From Lepidostoma basale (Eukaryota; Arthropoda; Insecta; Trichoptera; Lepidostomatidae), in assembly GCA_022606425.2 (NCBI GenBank), contig JAHDVF020000502.1, positions 186,001 through 250,000 of the forward strand: a stretch of 64,000 bases of DNA, read 5' to 3'. Of this stretch, positions 11,452-21,746 are shown one piece after another (the stretch's first letter is position 1; each line of letters opens with the position of its first letter). The notes below the pieces were generated by a model, which saw nothing but the letters and a program-made list of their open reading frames with translations, searched no databases and was not told the DNA's origin. The translations under genes and the position numbers were made by a program.

Positions 11452-12075
11452 AAACAACTAATTAATTAACCAATACGCCGTCTTCCCGAAAGGGTAGACA
11501 GAAAAGTCGACTTCTCGGTAGACTTCTCTCGTTTTCTCAACATTCATAAGTCGTGATGAAATGATGAAGGAATGAATGAGCAGACTCATTATGTAACCGA
11601 CATTAAATGTTTTTTTTGTTTGTGCCACGTTTTACTCGATCTTCCTCTTTTTCTACTTCCGTTTACATTGTTTACATATTGTTTTCTTTACCATTCTCTC
11701 TTTATTCATTATTTCCATATGTCCAAAACTTCTTAATGATCCTTATATTATTTTGTTCATAACACTTTCATTTCCATTGCATTCTCTTCTTATACTCGTA
11801 TATTCATTCGTCACTTTATCATACATAGATTTTCCTCACATTCGTCTAATGGATCTCATTTCTGCTGCATTTATTATAATTTCATTCTAATTTCATCCAC
11901 ATCCATACATAAGGCATGATACAAGAATACCCTGGTGTGTACTGCCATCTTAACTATCTTAACTTACGAATAGACTATTTTTTTCAATGACAACTTTAGT
12001 GCACCATTCACTATGTTGCCTTATCCAACCTTTCTTTCAATATCCCTCTCCACTCGCCTATCATTTGCAAAACGT
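11452..12075 (-). mobile_element. LINE-A fragment
   Basis: It starts with a decayed tail (AACTAATTAATTAACC) and continues upstream, on the minus strand, through the FGHMERM region to the NGALKVVI-type region near 12070. There are many stops and indels. It is an older copy than 1946-2422. Confidence 0.75.
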
Positions 12076-12169
12076 TGTGTGTTGTCGTCTTTATTGTAAA
12101 TATAGGCGGTTATATTAAAAATCAGGTATTTTATAAAATCATAATAATATTTGATCATAATAATGTCAA

Positions 12170-12250
12170 TCGGGTGGTAGTCTAGGGGATCGAATGCTTG
12201 GCTCCTGATTCAGGGGACTTGGGTTCAAGCCTGGATACGACCAGATTCCT
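12170..12250 (+). repeat. tRNA-derived sequence (possible SINE head)
   Basis: A GGTGGTAGTCTAGGGGAT A-box-like word and GGGTTCAAGCC B-box-like word lie about 40 bp apart, the spacing of an internal Pol III promoter. The acceptor stem does not pair, so it is not a functional tRNA. It differs from the SINE at 22945. Confidence 0.45.
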
Positions 12251-12351
12251 TCTTCATAATAATCAGCTATTTTCTGCGCATATTGAGGATTGTAAAAATA
12301 AATTCTAATATCATTGATTTAAATCCTTGGTTTTAAAAAAAAAAAAGTTGA

Positions 12352-12915
12352 AGTCAAATCAATGGGTTACACAATGGGAAGCGAAAAATAGACATAATAA
12401 GCTATGCAGATGATGCGGTACTAATAGCTAAATCCGAAGATGATCTACAAAGGCTACTGTACAAATTCCATATATCATCTCAAAGATTTAACATGAAAAT
12501 CTCCATAGGCAAGACAAAAAGCACGGTTACATCAAGACAACCAGTTCGATGCAAGCTTGTATTAGATAAATAAAAGAACAAGTGAACAGAAATGATAACA
12601 TTGCGACCAATTGTGCGGAGAACCCTTAGAGATACCCAATGAAGAAATTCGCAAATCCTGCAAAATTGAAGACATAGTGATATGGAGTAGGCGGAGGAGA
12701 CGATTCTGGAGGGACCACATCGAGAGAATGGATCCAGCAAGAATTCTTAATATCGTGATGCACGAGACTCCAGAGGGCAGTCGACAACCAGGACGACCAC
12801 CAAATACATGGAGAGAAAGCTGATTGCCTTAATCACAGAAAGAAAGTTGATATCCTGCAATAACAGATCAACAAGATCTACAATCAGAAAAAGAATAAGA
12901 AGAAAAAGAAGAAAA
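12352..12915 (+). mobile_element. LINE-B fragment with internal deletion
   Basis: It reads KIDIISYADDAVLIAKSEDD, the reverse-transcriptase catalytic block (YADD codons at 12403-12414). At about 12571 it jumps to the C-terminal PNEEIRKSCKIEDIVIWSRR and WRDHIERMD region, losing the thumb and connection. It ends in an (AAGAA)n-rich tail. Confidence 0.8.
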
Positions 12916-12944
12916 ACAAGTGATTCATTTCAAGTACTAAGGTA

Positions 12945-13140
12945 AGGGTAAAGGTAAGGGTAAGATTGAGGGTCGACGAGGTGTTGGGAGAAAGCGGGAT
13001 TCCTGGCTGAGGAACATCCGAGAGTGGACGGGGCTGAGGACCATGGGGGAGCTGTTCCCAGCTACCCAGGATGGGGAGGCCTACTCAAGGGTGATAGTCA
13101 ACGTTGGGGAGACCTGACAGGACACGGAAAGAAGACTTAG
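12945..13140 (+). mobile_element. LINE-F 3' fragment
   Basis: It carries GGGTCGACGAGGTGTTGGGA, a Trp-Leu-Arg-Asn-Ile-Arg coding word and the terminal GAGACCTGACAGGACACGGA, matching 43720 and 52625. It sits between two LINE-B fragments. Confidence 0.6.
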
Positions 13141-13196
13141 GTGTTGATGTATCAAGCAGCAGTGACCTCTATGGATAAGCAAGTGAACTAACAGAC

Positions 13197-13665
13197 AGGG
13201 CCGCCGTTGTGGCTGGCTGCTTTAAAAATGCTGTTTGGAAAAACAAAAATAAGCTAAAGGAGAGCATAATACGAATCTACAAGACATGTGTACGTTCCTT
13301 ATTGACATATGAAATCACCAACAGAACAAAAAGCCTAAGAACCACAGAAATGAAGACTCTCCGATCCGTTGTGGGAACGAAACTCCGAGACAGAGTAAGA
13401 AAGTCTGAAATAAGAAAGATCTGTAATGTGGAAGATGTCGTGCGATAGGGAAGACTGAGAAGACGCTACTAGAGGGATAATGTAGAAAGAGCATGTTCTA
13501 AAATAGTGATAAATATAGCCACAAATAAATAATCAACAGGAAATCGAACTCCAGGAAGACCACCCAAAATATGGCGAGACAGTGGGACATCTACATCCCA
13601 GGAACAGGCTCCGAGAAATAACAGGACACAGTCCTAAATAAACCACAAGAAGAATAAAAATAAGC
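13197..13665 (+). mobile_element. LINE-B C-terminal fragment
   Basis: It reads VAGCFKNAVWKNKNKLKESI, then IYKTCVRSLLTYE and TEMKTLRSVVGTKLRDRVRK, collinear with the better copy at 24750-25766. A stop follows EDVVR (13448). It ends in an AAGAAGAATAAAAATAAG tail. Confidence 0.75.
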
Positions 13666-13695
13666 AATTCATTGAGAATAAAAACAAGGGAAGTA

Positions 13696-15438
13696 GGGGA
13701 GCACGGGTAGGAGTGAACCACTTTTTTTAAAAACCGTTGTTCTGGGGAAAGGAAACAAGATAAACCAGCAGAGTAAGCTTCCTATGTTAGCTACGTTTAT
13801 TGTTTATGTGATGGTTATCAAACAAATTTGATAATATGTTTAAGTTCTTTATAATTTGAGTAAATACAGCAAGACACCTACTGGCTCACTTCTACCCGTG
13901 TACGGGTAGGATTGAACCAAGTAGTGGGTTGAGTTGAACCATTTACATGATGGTGGTATTATTAAAATAAAACCAGCTAAAAGTATAACAATGTTTAGCC
14001 TAAATATTTATTTCACTCAAGGTTATATAAAAATAATGTAATCAAAGGAAAAATGACGAGAAATAAGTATTCAAATATTATAACAAATTAATGAAGGTAA
14101 TAAAAAAAGACAAAAAATCAACGAACGTTATACGATCAAATTGAACCGGAAATTTGTAATGGCAGTGTTGTCTTTTTGTTGTGTTTGAATACCTTGGCTG
14201 GGGAAGTGTCAATCTAACATCATTTAGAGCTACCGTAGAAACATCGGGAATGTCTGGCATCATAAAAAAATACCCCTTTTACGCAGAAAACTAATGGTAA
14301 TCTCTTGTCTTACATTATCAAAACTTAATACCTTCCCAACATAGTATATATCAGACTTTTTAGCAATAGTAAATTTAACTAAGACGAAGCTCCCTTCACC
14401 AGGATCTCCATTGAAATCATTATGTAAATCGTCCTCTTGAATAATTAAGTCTTCAAATTCATAATCTGAATCTGATGAATCCTGTAATACTGGTTCTTCT
14501 TCTGATTCATCTTCGCTGATCACCAAGTCTTGATGAATATTTCTGGGTTTTTTAGCCAGCTTTTCATTACATGACCTGTCCATAATTTCCTCCTTTTCAG
14601 GAGTATCCGTAGCAATCATTGATCGACCTTTTTTCCTTCCCTTTCTTATGTCACTCCTTTTTCCTGCCGTTGTAATTCTGAGGGCTAACAAATATACCAG
14701 ATGATGACGGCTGATCAGCAATGATAACAATGTCGTTTTGTCCGACAGCTCGAGAAGACGAAATGATGTGATGAGTTGCGGAAGAGATGGACTCTTCTAT
14801 ATGCATAGCTCTGTCTGAAACAGTGCACAAGAAATCTACTTCTGTAAACTCTTTCCTGCCTTTATTAAATTCAGTGCATTTTTCATTGCATTTAGTGCAT
14901 TTCAGTTTCGGTAGTCCTTGCATTTTCTGTTTTTCTTTTATGTATTCGAGGCATTGTTGATACCTGCACACAAAGGAGAAATAATAAAATAAATATTTTA
15001 GATTAAAGTGACTGCGGGCTAGGAATGAACCATGGTTCAATCCTCCCCAATCGAAGTTGGTTCAGTCCTCCCCAGCACCCAAAATAAGTTAAATAATTTC
15101 CAAAAAAATATATATGTGTAATATGCACCACAAACAAACAGTTCTAGGTACTATATAATTTAGTACTTACTTTTGAGTCACTTTCCGTTGTTTAGAACTA
15201 AACAGCAAGGTGTCAAACCCTTCATAAAAAGTTCGTAAATTTTACTTTAGCGTCGAATAGTGCGAGCGATACTGTCAGCACGTGAACCCGTGACGAGATT
15301 CAGGCGGCAACTGGATGTGCTGGACGAGCACGAGTATGCGACACGTTGGTCAAGTTTGAACATGTTTCGAATAGTGTTTCACAGTAATATGGTAAATGGT
15401 TCACTCCTCCCCGTGGCTCACTTCTACCCGTGTTCCCC
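13696..15438 (-). mobile_element. pogo/Tigger-like DNA transposon, internally deleted
   Basis: The inverted ends read GGGGAGCACGGGTAGGAGTG (left) and GGGGAACACGGGTAGAAGTG (inward from the right), about 25 bp with three transitions. They are flanked by TA at 13694-13695 and 15439-15440. Subterminal copies of GGTTCA-TCCTCCCC and CGGGTAGGATTGAACC words occur at 13875-13950 and 15025-15077, possible transposase-binding repeats. The only coding sequence left is a broken C-terminal segment. A splice donor (GTAAGT, minus strand, near 15169) and an acceptor (TTTGTGTGCAG, ending at 14965) suggest an intron. The DNA-binding and DDE regions are absent. Confidence 0.75.
14090..14964 (-). pseudogene. C-terminal segment of a pogo/jerky-like transposase
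   Basis: After the acceptor the first frame reads YQQCLEYIKEKQKMQGLPKL with Cys pairs (KCTKCNEKC). A shift near 14690 leads to RSMIATDTPEKEEI, an acidic stretch (ISEDESEEE), then GEGSFVLVKF and SDIYYVGKVLSF. A second shift near 14265 leads to MPDIPDVSTVALNDVRLTLP. The acidic linker followed by FVLVKF...YYVGKV is the usual tail of insect pogo/CENP-B-type transposases (family knowledge). No catalytic residues remain, so it cannot act as a transposase. The family assignment is by eye. Confidence 0.65.
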
Positions 15439-15440
15439 TA

Positions 15441-16050
15441 TTTAATAAAAAAGAAAATTTAATTAAAAAAAAATCCACAATATATATTTTTACCTGACAA
15501 GCGGAATGCTAGAGTAGGCTTCATCAAAATTTTGCATTATCACTCTTATTGGTTTCCGATTACTTTACAAACATAATTTGGCACCCCGAGTTTCTGTCAA
15601 ATGTAGTTGTGTCGTGCCGCCTTCCCGCTTCGTAGATATATGGGGTGTCTTCTGCTCACCCTTGTCAACGCTTTGACTTCTGAACCGGAAACGCATGTTT
15701 CTCTGAAAATTCTTCTCCTGGAACTAAAACGGTCCCCGCTTTGTTCTGGTGTTGATGTGTGAATTATGTATTGTTTAAATGGTTTATTTATGAGACTCCT
15801 TTATACGGGATTACCTCTTATCTAGACGACATAAAAAATAAATAAAATACGTTTCTTTACCATAAACACACTCAGTAAATTAGTTTTTCTGAGGGACATT
15901 TCTGTTATTACACGTATTCATTTTTCACGAAAATAGTCCCCGATTACTGTTACTGCGTAAATTCAAACTGAACTCTGTTTGAATAATTGTTTGAATGTAT
16001 TGTATTTTAATTGTACCAAATTGGTTTATATAAATTAAAGAATGTTGATT
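15441..16050. other. No gene recognised
   Basis: Unassigned. A slightly GC-richer patch at 15590-15740 shows no frame or repeat match. Confidence 0.45.
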
Positions 16051-16054
16051 GTTT

Positions 16055-16200
16055 GTAAACCCCGATGGAGGGACGACATTATAAAGACCACCGGTACGAC
16101 ATGGATCCGTGATTCTCGAGACCGATAGACATGGAAGTGGATGGAGGAGGCCTATGTCCAGAAGTGGACGGATACAAGCCGATGATGATGATGATTGTTA
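16055..16200 (+). mobile_element. LINE-C 3' end
   Basis: It contains GACATGGAAGTGGATGGAGG and AGGCCTATGTCCAGAAGTGG, then a (GAT)n tail, as at 18490-19025 and 26280. Only the last ~140 bp of the element. Confidence 0.7.
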
Positions 16201-16204
16201 GTTT

Positions 16205-16510
16205 CTAATTATTACAGTTTGAAAAAAAGTTATTTTGATGGTATCTCAATAGAGACGAAGATGCAAACTGGAAACTGAATATGGTTAATCAAGGTGTTTA
16301 CAGGACTTATGACCTGTCATTAGTTGGGTTAAGCGCACGCTTTATGTAATTACAAAAAAAATTACCTCCAAAAATTTGTCTTACATGGTCATAAAGAAAT
16401 AGGTGGAATGTCTCTATTGAGATACAATTAAATTTCATGAATTAATCACCCACCATGGGTGAAATCCAGTATTCGTGTACAAGTATAGGTATACTCGTAC
16501 ATTCACAAAA
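16205..16510. repeat. Family M copy 2
   Basis: GGTATCTCAATAGAGACGAA at the left and TCTCTATTGAGATACAATTA at the right, with GGACTTATGACCTGTCATTA inside. It is shorter than other copies. The right flank CCACCATGGGTG recalls a word in copy 3. Confidence 0.65.
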
Positions 16511-16857
16511 AATATTTATTTTGATTTATTTTCTTCCTCGTCGTGTCAATAGAAACTCCGTCATATTTCGTTGGCCCAGAACTTCCCTAGCTGAATGGCA
16601 CGGCTCCCTATTCAGATCCTCTTCTGTTCTCTTTGCATGTCTCATAGCATCAAGGGCACTTCGTTGAGTGCATCGTATTCCTCTTTAAGATATTCCTATC
16701 TCGCCAGTTTGTTCCAGGATCTACCAATACGTGTAGCAAACCCATAAATAATAGGATCTACAGCTTACTTTCCATTCGTCCTACCTTTAGACTTCAAGAG
16801 ATCGGTGGATTAGGGAAGAATGGTTCAAAATTATTAAAAACATCATGGAAACATTAC
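16511..16857. other. No gene recognised
   Basis: Unassigned spacer. A short open stretch at 16455-16667 has no support. Confidence 0.4.
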
Positions 16858-17165
16858 ATTACTTCCTATAGCCGGACAACTCTTGAAGAGTTTTAGCATG
16901 CTTGAAGATTTTATTCTTAGCTCCTCGATCCTGCGTCTTTTGCTCCTAGCAGTCTGTTTTGCCCAACCTAGCCAGATCAGCTAGATCATCATCCATTAAG
17001 CGCCGTCTAGGTCTTTTCAGACGTCCTTCTCAGCTAGCCTTGACGCGTACAAGGTTTTTGTTTTCTCCGGTCTCTCCGGCTCGGCAAATGCGCCCAATCC
17101 ATGCTAGGCCATTGACTATCATTGTCTGCTGGGCCATTGTACAGTTCTCTTGAGTGCTCCTATGT
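16858..17165 (-). mobile_element. LINE-E fragment
   Basis: It is collinear, on the minus strand, with the 3' part of the LINE-E copy at 57065-57669: words for the RPLGRSRQRLMDDL-like and CWEQKTQDRGA-like C-terminus. It is frameshifted and 5'-truncated. Confidence 0.65.
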
Positions 17166-18480
17166 CTTTAAGTTCCCGCTGTTAACATATCTTGGAAAGT
17201 AGTAGGAATAAAACGTCTGGGATGGCGAAAAAATCAAGCATAACAAAACGAATTAATTATAAAAGTTGTCCGTATATTTTACGTGAAATGATAATTAAAT
17301 AATAATAAACTTTATGAAATATATAGTGAAGATTTGTTGAATAGTGAGTACCTTGAAATGATTATAAACCATACCCTGGGAACTATTTAACATTAGCGGT
17401 TTTTCCTGCTAACTAACTACACGTAATCTTTGAAAGTTTGTAGAAGTAAAGGAAGTTTCTTGGATAATGAAGACGGTTAATGAAATAACAATATTAACAT
17501 AGTTTAGATTTGTTATTTAATGTTGTAGAATAATTAAATTTTTTTTTTATGCATTAAATTACTATTTTTTACCCTTTTGAGTTTATTTTTCTTGACAGCT
17601 TTCTTAGGTTTTATACCTCCATCACCTAGAGAGTGATTTAAACTCGTTTAATTACTCTTCCGACGATGAATGTGTAAAACCTTTGAAACATCTAGAAAAA
17701 TATAAACTAAAAAGTGATGAAAAAAAACAGTGTTCAATTTATAAAAAAATCAACATTATGTTTAAGTTTTAAGTTGCTCAAAAATTAACTAAGGTTAGTA
17801 AAATAGAAAGCTTCTTTTTACACAAAAAAGTAGCTTTATTTCAATCTAACTATTTGTAAAATTTTGTTTCATTTATTTATTTGAATATGGTTGAAAACTC
17901 AACTTAATAAAATGATTTCAATCATTCAGAATATCTACATGGAATTGTTGTTTATTTTATAATAAGAAGTATCTTGTACAATTGTCATGTTATTTCATTT
18001 ATTACATTTTTGAAAAATATCAAAGCAACTTAATATGTTGTAATGAAACTACATGTATATAAAAACACAGATAAAAATGTTTCTATTTATTTTTTAGATT
18101 ACGTTTCGCGAAGAAAATGTTCATATTATGTAAGCAAATTCAAAATAAGAACACTGTGGGAGCGTTAAAAGAAATACCAAATATACATATTTTTTTTTTT
18201 TTTCATTTTTTATTGAGTTATTATATTTATTTATTCATTTGGAGAAACAAACAGTAATGACAGTACATAAAAAAAACAAAGAAACAATAGAATAAGGCCA
18301 ATTACAAGCTACCACACGTATACATGATAATATGAGTTAACAATACGTACTAGTGAGTCGAATTTGAAGTTAAACTATAATAGATTCAAGCGAAAGTAAG
18401 TAATATTTAAGAGAGTTGCATAAAACATACACACATATACATAGGAGATACACACATATTCACGAATAATATAATACATA
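17166..18480. other. No gene recognised apart from one hammerhead-like relic
   Basis: AT-rich. Within it, 17590-17760 resembles the family B hammerhead element (see 17654-17700). The stretch at 18195-18400 looks like the poly(T)-bounded 3' UTR of a decayed retroelement but cannot be placed. Confidence 0.4.
17654..17700 (+). ncRNA. Hammerhead-like motif B4 (degenerate)
   Basis: CCGACGA box, extra U, a weak GAAUG/CCUUU stem II, GAAAC, then AUCUA in place of the cleavage triplet. It is followed by AAAAAGTGATGAAAAAAAAC, the family downstream module. Predicted inactive. Confidence 0.4.
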
Positions 18481-18489
18481 CACATAAAT

Positions 18490-19025
18490 ATACACACGAA
18501 ACAATTTCGAGAAAGAAGCCGACCGAAGAATTCAGTTGGGTTGGGCGGCTTTTGGAAAATTGCGTAATGTTCTCACTTCCAAAATACCACAATGCCTCAA
18601 GACTAAAGTCTTCAACCAGTGCGTCTTGCCAGTCATGACGTACGGAGCCGAGACGTGGACACTTACAAAAGGTCTAGTCTACAGGTTCAATGTCGCCTAG
18701 CGTGCCATGAAAAGAGCCATGCTTGGAATAACCTTGAGGGAATAAGGTGACTGAGGTGGCTTTGCGGATAGGCGAGCTGAAGTAGCGGTGGGCTGGCCAT
18801 ATCTGTCGGAGAACCGACAACCGATGGGGAAGACGGGTTCTGGAGTGGAGACCGCGTACAGGATTCTACAGAGTTGGACGTCCCCCTGCCTGCTGGACCG
18901 ACGATCTGAAGAGGATTGCTGGACATGGATGGATGGGAGCGGCAATGGATAGGGGGCGTGGCGTGCTTTGGGAGAGGCCTACGTTCAGCAGTGGATGACA
19001 GACGGCTGATGATGATGATGATGAC
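18490..19025 (+). mobile_element. LINE-C 3' fragment
   Basis: It reads KTKVFNQCVLPVMTYGAETW and RAMKRAMLGITLRE with in-frame stops, then frameshifted PGRPPARWTDDL-like text. It ends with AGTGGATGACAGACGG and a (GAT)n tail at 19006-19022. The VLPVMTYGAETW block is the typical post-RT C-terminus of RTE-like LINEs. Dead copy. Confidence 0.8.
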
Positions 19026-19079
19026 ATACAAATACATACATCTATACATTATTTGATATATTAAAGAAAATATAGGCCC

Positions 19080-19475
19080 CGGCATTCTCTAGAATCATTT
19101 GCTACTTTCCCCGGTCCATCGCCCGCTTTCTCCAGTTTGTAACACTAATTGCCCTAAGGTCACCTTCCACACCATCCATCCACCTTAGTTTTGGTCTTCC
19201 CATATTTCGTTTTCATCTGGTCGCGTATTGATAATATTTCTTGTAATTCGGTCTTCTTCCATTCGTTGGAGATATCCGAACTATCTTAGGCGATGTATTT
19301 TTTATAAATTTCACTATATTGGGTTCATTGTAAAGACTTTCTAGCTCCTGGTTATACCTAACTCTTCACACTCCACTTCCACAGAGAGGCCCAAAGATTT
19401 TCCTCAACACCTTCCTTTCGGAGACCAGCGACGCATTTTTGTCCCCTTTACCCAACACTCCGCACCATATTATTA
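19080..19475 (-). mobile_element. LINE fragment (family H)
   Basis: The minus-strand translation gives RKVLRKIFGPLCGSG, then RISPTNGRRP-like and MGRPKLRWMDGVEGDLRAIS. This GRPxLRWxDGVEDDL box is common in R1/CR1-like LINE C-termini (family knowledge). It contains stops and is 5'-truncated. Confidence 0.65.
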
Positions 19476-19611
19476 TTGTATTAGCCTCAGTAAGGTTTTA
19501 TGCAGTAATAATTTGATGTTTCTTGTCAGATTTGTCAGATTTTTGATGTCCGTTGTCTAAAATAACATTTATTTGCCACGTTTGTTCTCATTTTGATATT
19601 AATACTAACTA

Positions 19612-19770
19612 AACAGTCCATTGTTTTGGCCGAAACACTATGATACTTCAACATTATTACTGTTAACATTTATAACACTGTTATAATATCACAATTTATT
19701 TTTATTCACTGAGAATGTCACGACAGGTGTTTCGCCAACCGATGTTGGCATCATCAGGTGATACAAAAAA
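19612..19770 (-). repeat. Hammerhead-type family A element
   Basis: The module CAGTCCATTGTTTTGGCCGA to CACTATGATACTTCAACATT lies about 100 bp from the ribozyme motif. The same arrangement occurs at 38797 and 47935, and the module alone at 40286. Non-coding. Confidence 0.65.
19715..19764 (-). ncRNA. Hammerhead ribozyme-like motif A2 (complete core)
   Basis: Minus strand, 19764 to 19715: stem I strand GUAUCAC; CUGAUGA box (19757-19751); one extra U (19750); stem II GCCAAC/GUUGGC, 6 perfect pairs with an AUCG loop; GAAA (19733-19730); stem III of 3 pairs with a 2-nt loop; cleavage triplet ending at C19722; stem I strand GUGACAU. Stem I gives four pairs, one mismatch and two more. Hammerheads with stem III this short occur in Penelope-like elements and retrozymes. 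The only departure from the consensus core is the extra U. Activity is inferred, not shown. Confidence 0.75.
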
Positions 19771-20069
19771 CTGTTTTTTTGACATTATGATAAATTTTAA
19801 CAGTACTATATTAACAATATTGCTGCTAGTTTACCACTGAGTCCAAATATTAGAACGATTCAACTCTTTTTATCTTGTAGGTACCTGCGGTGAATGATTA
19901 CTGGACGATTTCTGATGTTAACTGGGCCTTTTGGATGCGATAATATATTTTGTCTTGTGGGTATTTCATTAAAGTCCCATTCTATTAGCAGCATTTTTAA
20001 TGTCTCTAAACCCTTTTTTGACATCATTGGACGTTGTTTTAATAAATAAAGTTACTCTCTTTTTTGTTT

Positions 20070-20385
20070 TGAATGTATACAGATACTTGTAGACACATAC
20101 TGGATTTTACCCATTATGGGTTAATCATTTAAGGATTAATTGTATCTCAATAGAGACGAAGATGTAAATTATTTTGGAAACAGAATATGGTGGTCGAGGC
20201 GTTTACAGAACTTATGACCTGTCATTGGTTGTCCCTTTATGTAATACAACATTCCCCATTACGCCCTTCTTACGCTTAACCCAACCAATGACAGGTTTTA
20301 AGTCCTATAAAAGCCTCGACCACCATATTCTGTTTCCAAAATAATTTACATATTCGTCTCTATTGAGATACAATTAATCTTTAAA
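20070..20385. repeat. Family M copy 3, near-perfect palindrome
   Basis: Arms of about 110 bp: AATTGTATCTCAATAGAGAC at 20137 and its complement ending near 20373, sharing GGAAACAGAATATGGTGGTC and CTTATGACCTGTCATTGGTT. The centre is CATTCCCCATTACGCCCTTC. Flanked by TTAATCATTTAAGGATTAAT-type sequence. Confidence 0.75.
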
Positions 20386-20843
20386 ATTACAATCATATCA
20401 CATTCTATAAGCAAATATTCCTAACATAATTTTGTAAATCATCAGTTTACAATATTTTACAATATCTTATTTTGTTATCAAATTCGTGGCTTAAGATATA
20501 TAAATTCAATTTAATTTGCCTACATTGAATCTATACGCATTGTGCCGCGTATTCTGTAATATTTGTATTCTTTTGAGCAGGCACTTTTTTCAAATAAATA
20601 TGGGACCGTGTACCTTAGGAGAATATGTTTTATCTGTGTCAAAAGGTGGGCGTGCAGTATATACTCGTATATAATGTAATATATTTTTGGTATGTAAACA
20701 AAAGATTTACCTTCAAATATATAACAAGGCGAAAACAAGGCTAAGGATAACCAAAGCTCATAAGATAAAAATCTAAATCGAAATATCTCGTTTCGTGTTT
20801 TTGATGTCTCAATATAAATTGAACTGTATTTTTTTTATTTCAG
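20386..20843. other. No gene recognised; ends at a splice acceptor
   Basis: AT-rich. It ends in a polypyrimidine tract with ATTTCAG at 20837-20843, a good 3' splice-site match just upstream of the coding exon. Confidence 0.4.
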
Positions 20844-21188
20844 GAATTCTGGATTTTCTGCAAATTGACTTTGCTGATCAGAAGCTGTTTGGAATAAGTG
20901 AAGCGATTTTTTATTTCTATTTTACACTTGGCGGAAAACGAATGTGAACAGTGAATATAAAAATGTTTCGTTTTAGTGGATGGTGTATTTAGTAGTGATC
21001 ACTAAAATATTTAATAAAACACAATGGTTTTCATTCTGATGAACGGCAGAAACAAAAATAAACATTTTCTACAAGTGGTGTGCTAAAATGACTCAAATTC
21101 TTTTATTTCTAATTCCTTCTTTTAGTTTTTCTACTTCTTCTTTCTTCTGTGAAATTTCTTGGAGATTCTATCTCTTTCGTTTTCAAAA
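20844..21188 (+). other. Probable 5' untranslated part of the host exon
   Basis: It lies between the TTTCAG acceptor (20843) and the first ATG of the coding exon. The frame of that ATG meets a stop upstream, so this part cannot be its coding extension. Another frame is open for 34 codons from the acceptor, so an alternative terminal exon is possible. A promoter within this segment is equally possible. Confidence 0.4.
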
Positions 21189-21746
21189 ATGATGGCTACA
21201 TCTTCTCTACGCCAACCGCCTCGTTACGATCCTAGATCAGGGATATCGTGTCCGACGTCTTTTCCGGAATCCTTTAAGGAATTTTTCACGACGTTGAATG
21301 AAGATGAAGACGGGGCAGATTTACTAGCTACGATGCTGGAAGACAAGTTAATACCCCGTTGCTCCGATACGAGCAGCGAATCTGGACAGAGCAGAGACTA
21401 CGAAGCAATGAGGAAAACATCTTGTAGAAGAGTCATGTCTGCTAGAACGTTCCAGAGGAGAGCTTCAGAGATCCACTGCAGATCCAGGCACAGGATAAGC
21501 TGTTCGCAGGCCTTCCAAGCAGGTGAGCGTGATGTCAAAGACAGGAACCAGAGGAACACCTCCCCTGGCGGGTCTCCCGAGAGAGTCAGGAGGAGATCTT
21601 CCTCTCTGGCTGTGAATAGAGCACCCCCGGACATAAAGAGGTTTCTCCAGGCTGAGCCTCCTCGCACAGAGGCTAGAAGTCCAGCCCATTCGCCAGCGAG
21701 ATCACCGAAGCCAAGAGCGAGAACTGCTTCCATGCCACTTCAAAGG
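21189..21746 (+). CDS. Host gene coding exon, N-terminal, product unknown
   Basis: From ATG 21189 (AAAAATGATGG context; a second ATG follows directly) the frame runs 186 codons to 21746, where CAAAGG|GTGAGT is a strong splice donor, phase 0. The start of the predicted protein is MMATSSLRQPPRYDPRSG. It has an acidic segment (TTLNEDEDGADLLATMLEDK, about residues 41-60), then a basic Ser/Arg/Pro-rich tail with SPxR/SPxH repeats (SPAHSPARSPKP), typical of disordered, phosphorylated regions. There is no signal peptide, membrane segment or enzyme motif. GC content is clearly above the flanks and codon use is balanced, unlike the nearby relics. I do not recognise the gene. The next exon is not identified in the window. 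Confidence 0.65.

Noticed and set aside
12170..12250. Possible functional tRNA gene
   Set aside because: The A and B boxes are present but the acceptor and D stems do not pair; it reads as a tRNA-derived repeat.
16178..16196. CCGATGATGATGATG run resembling a CUGAUGA box
   Set aside because: It is the (GAT)n tail of LINE-C with no GAAA box or stem nearby; the same holds at 19006 and 26742.
18687..19085. Pro/Ser-rich minus-strand open frame
   Set aside because: It is the antisense of LINE-C coding sequence on the plus strand.
21398..21733. Minus-strand open frames opposite the host exon
   Set aside because: They mirror the GC-rich exon on the plus strand and have no splice or start support.
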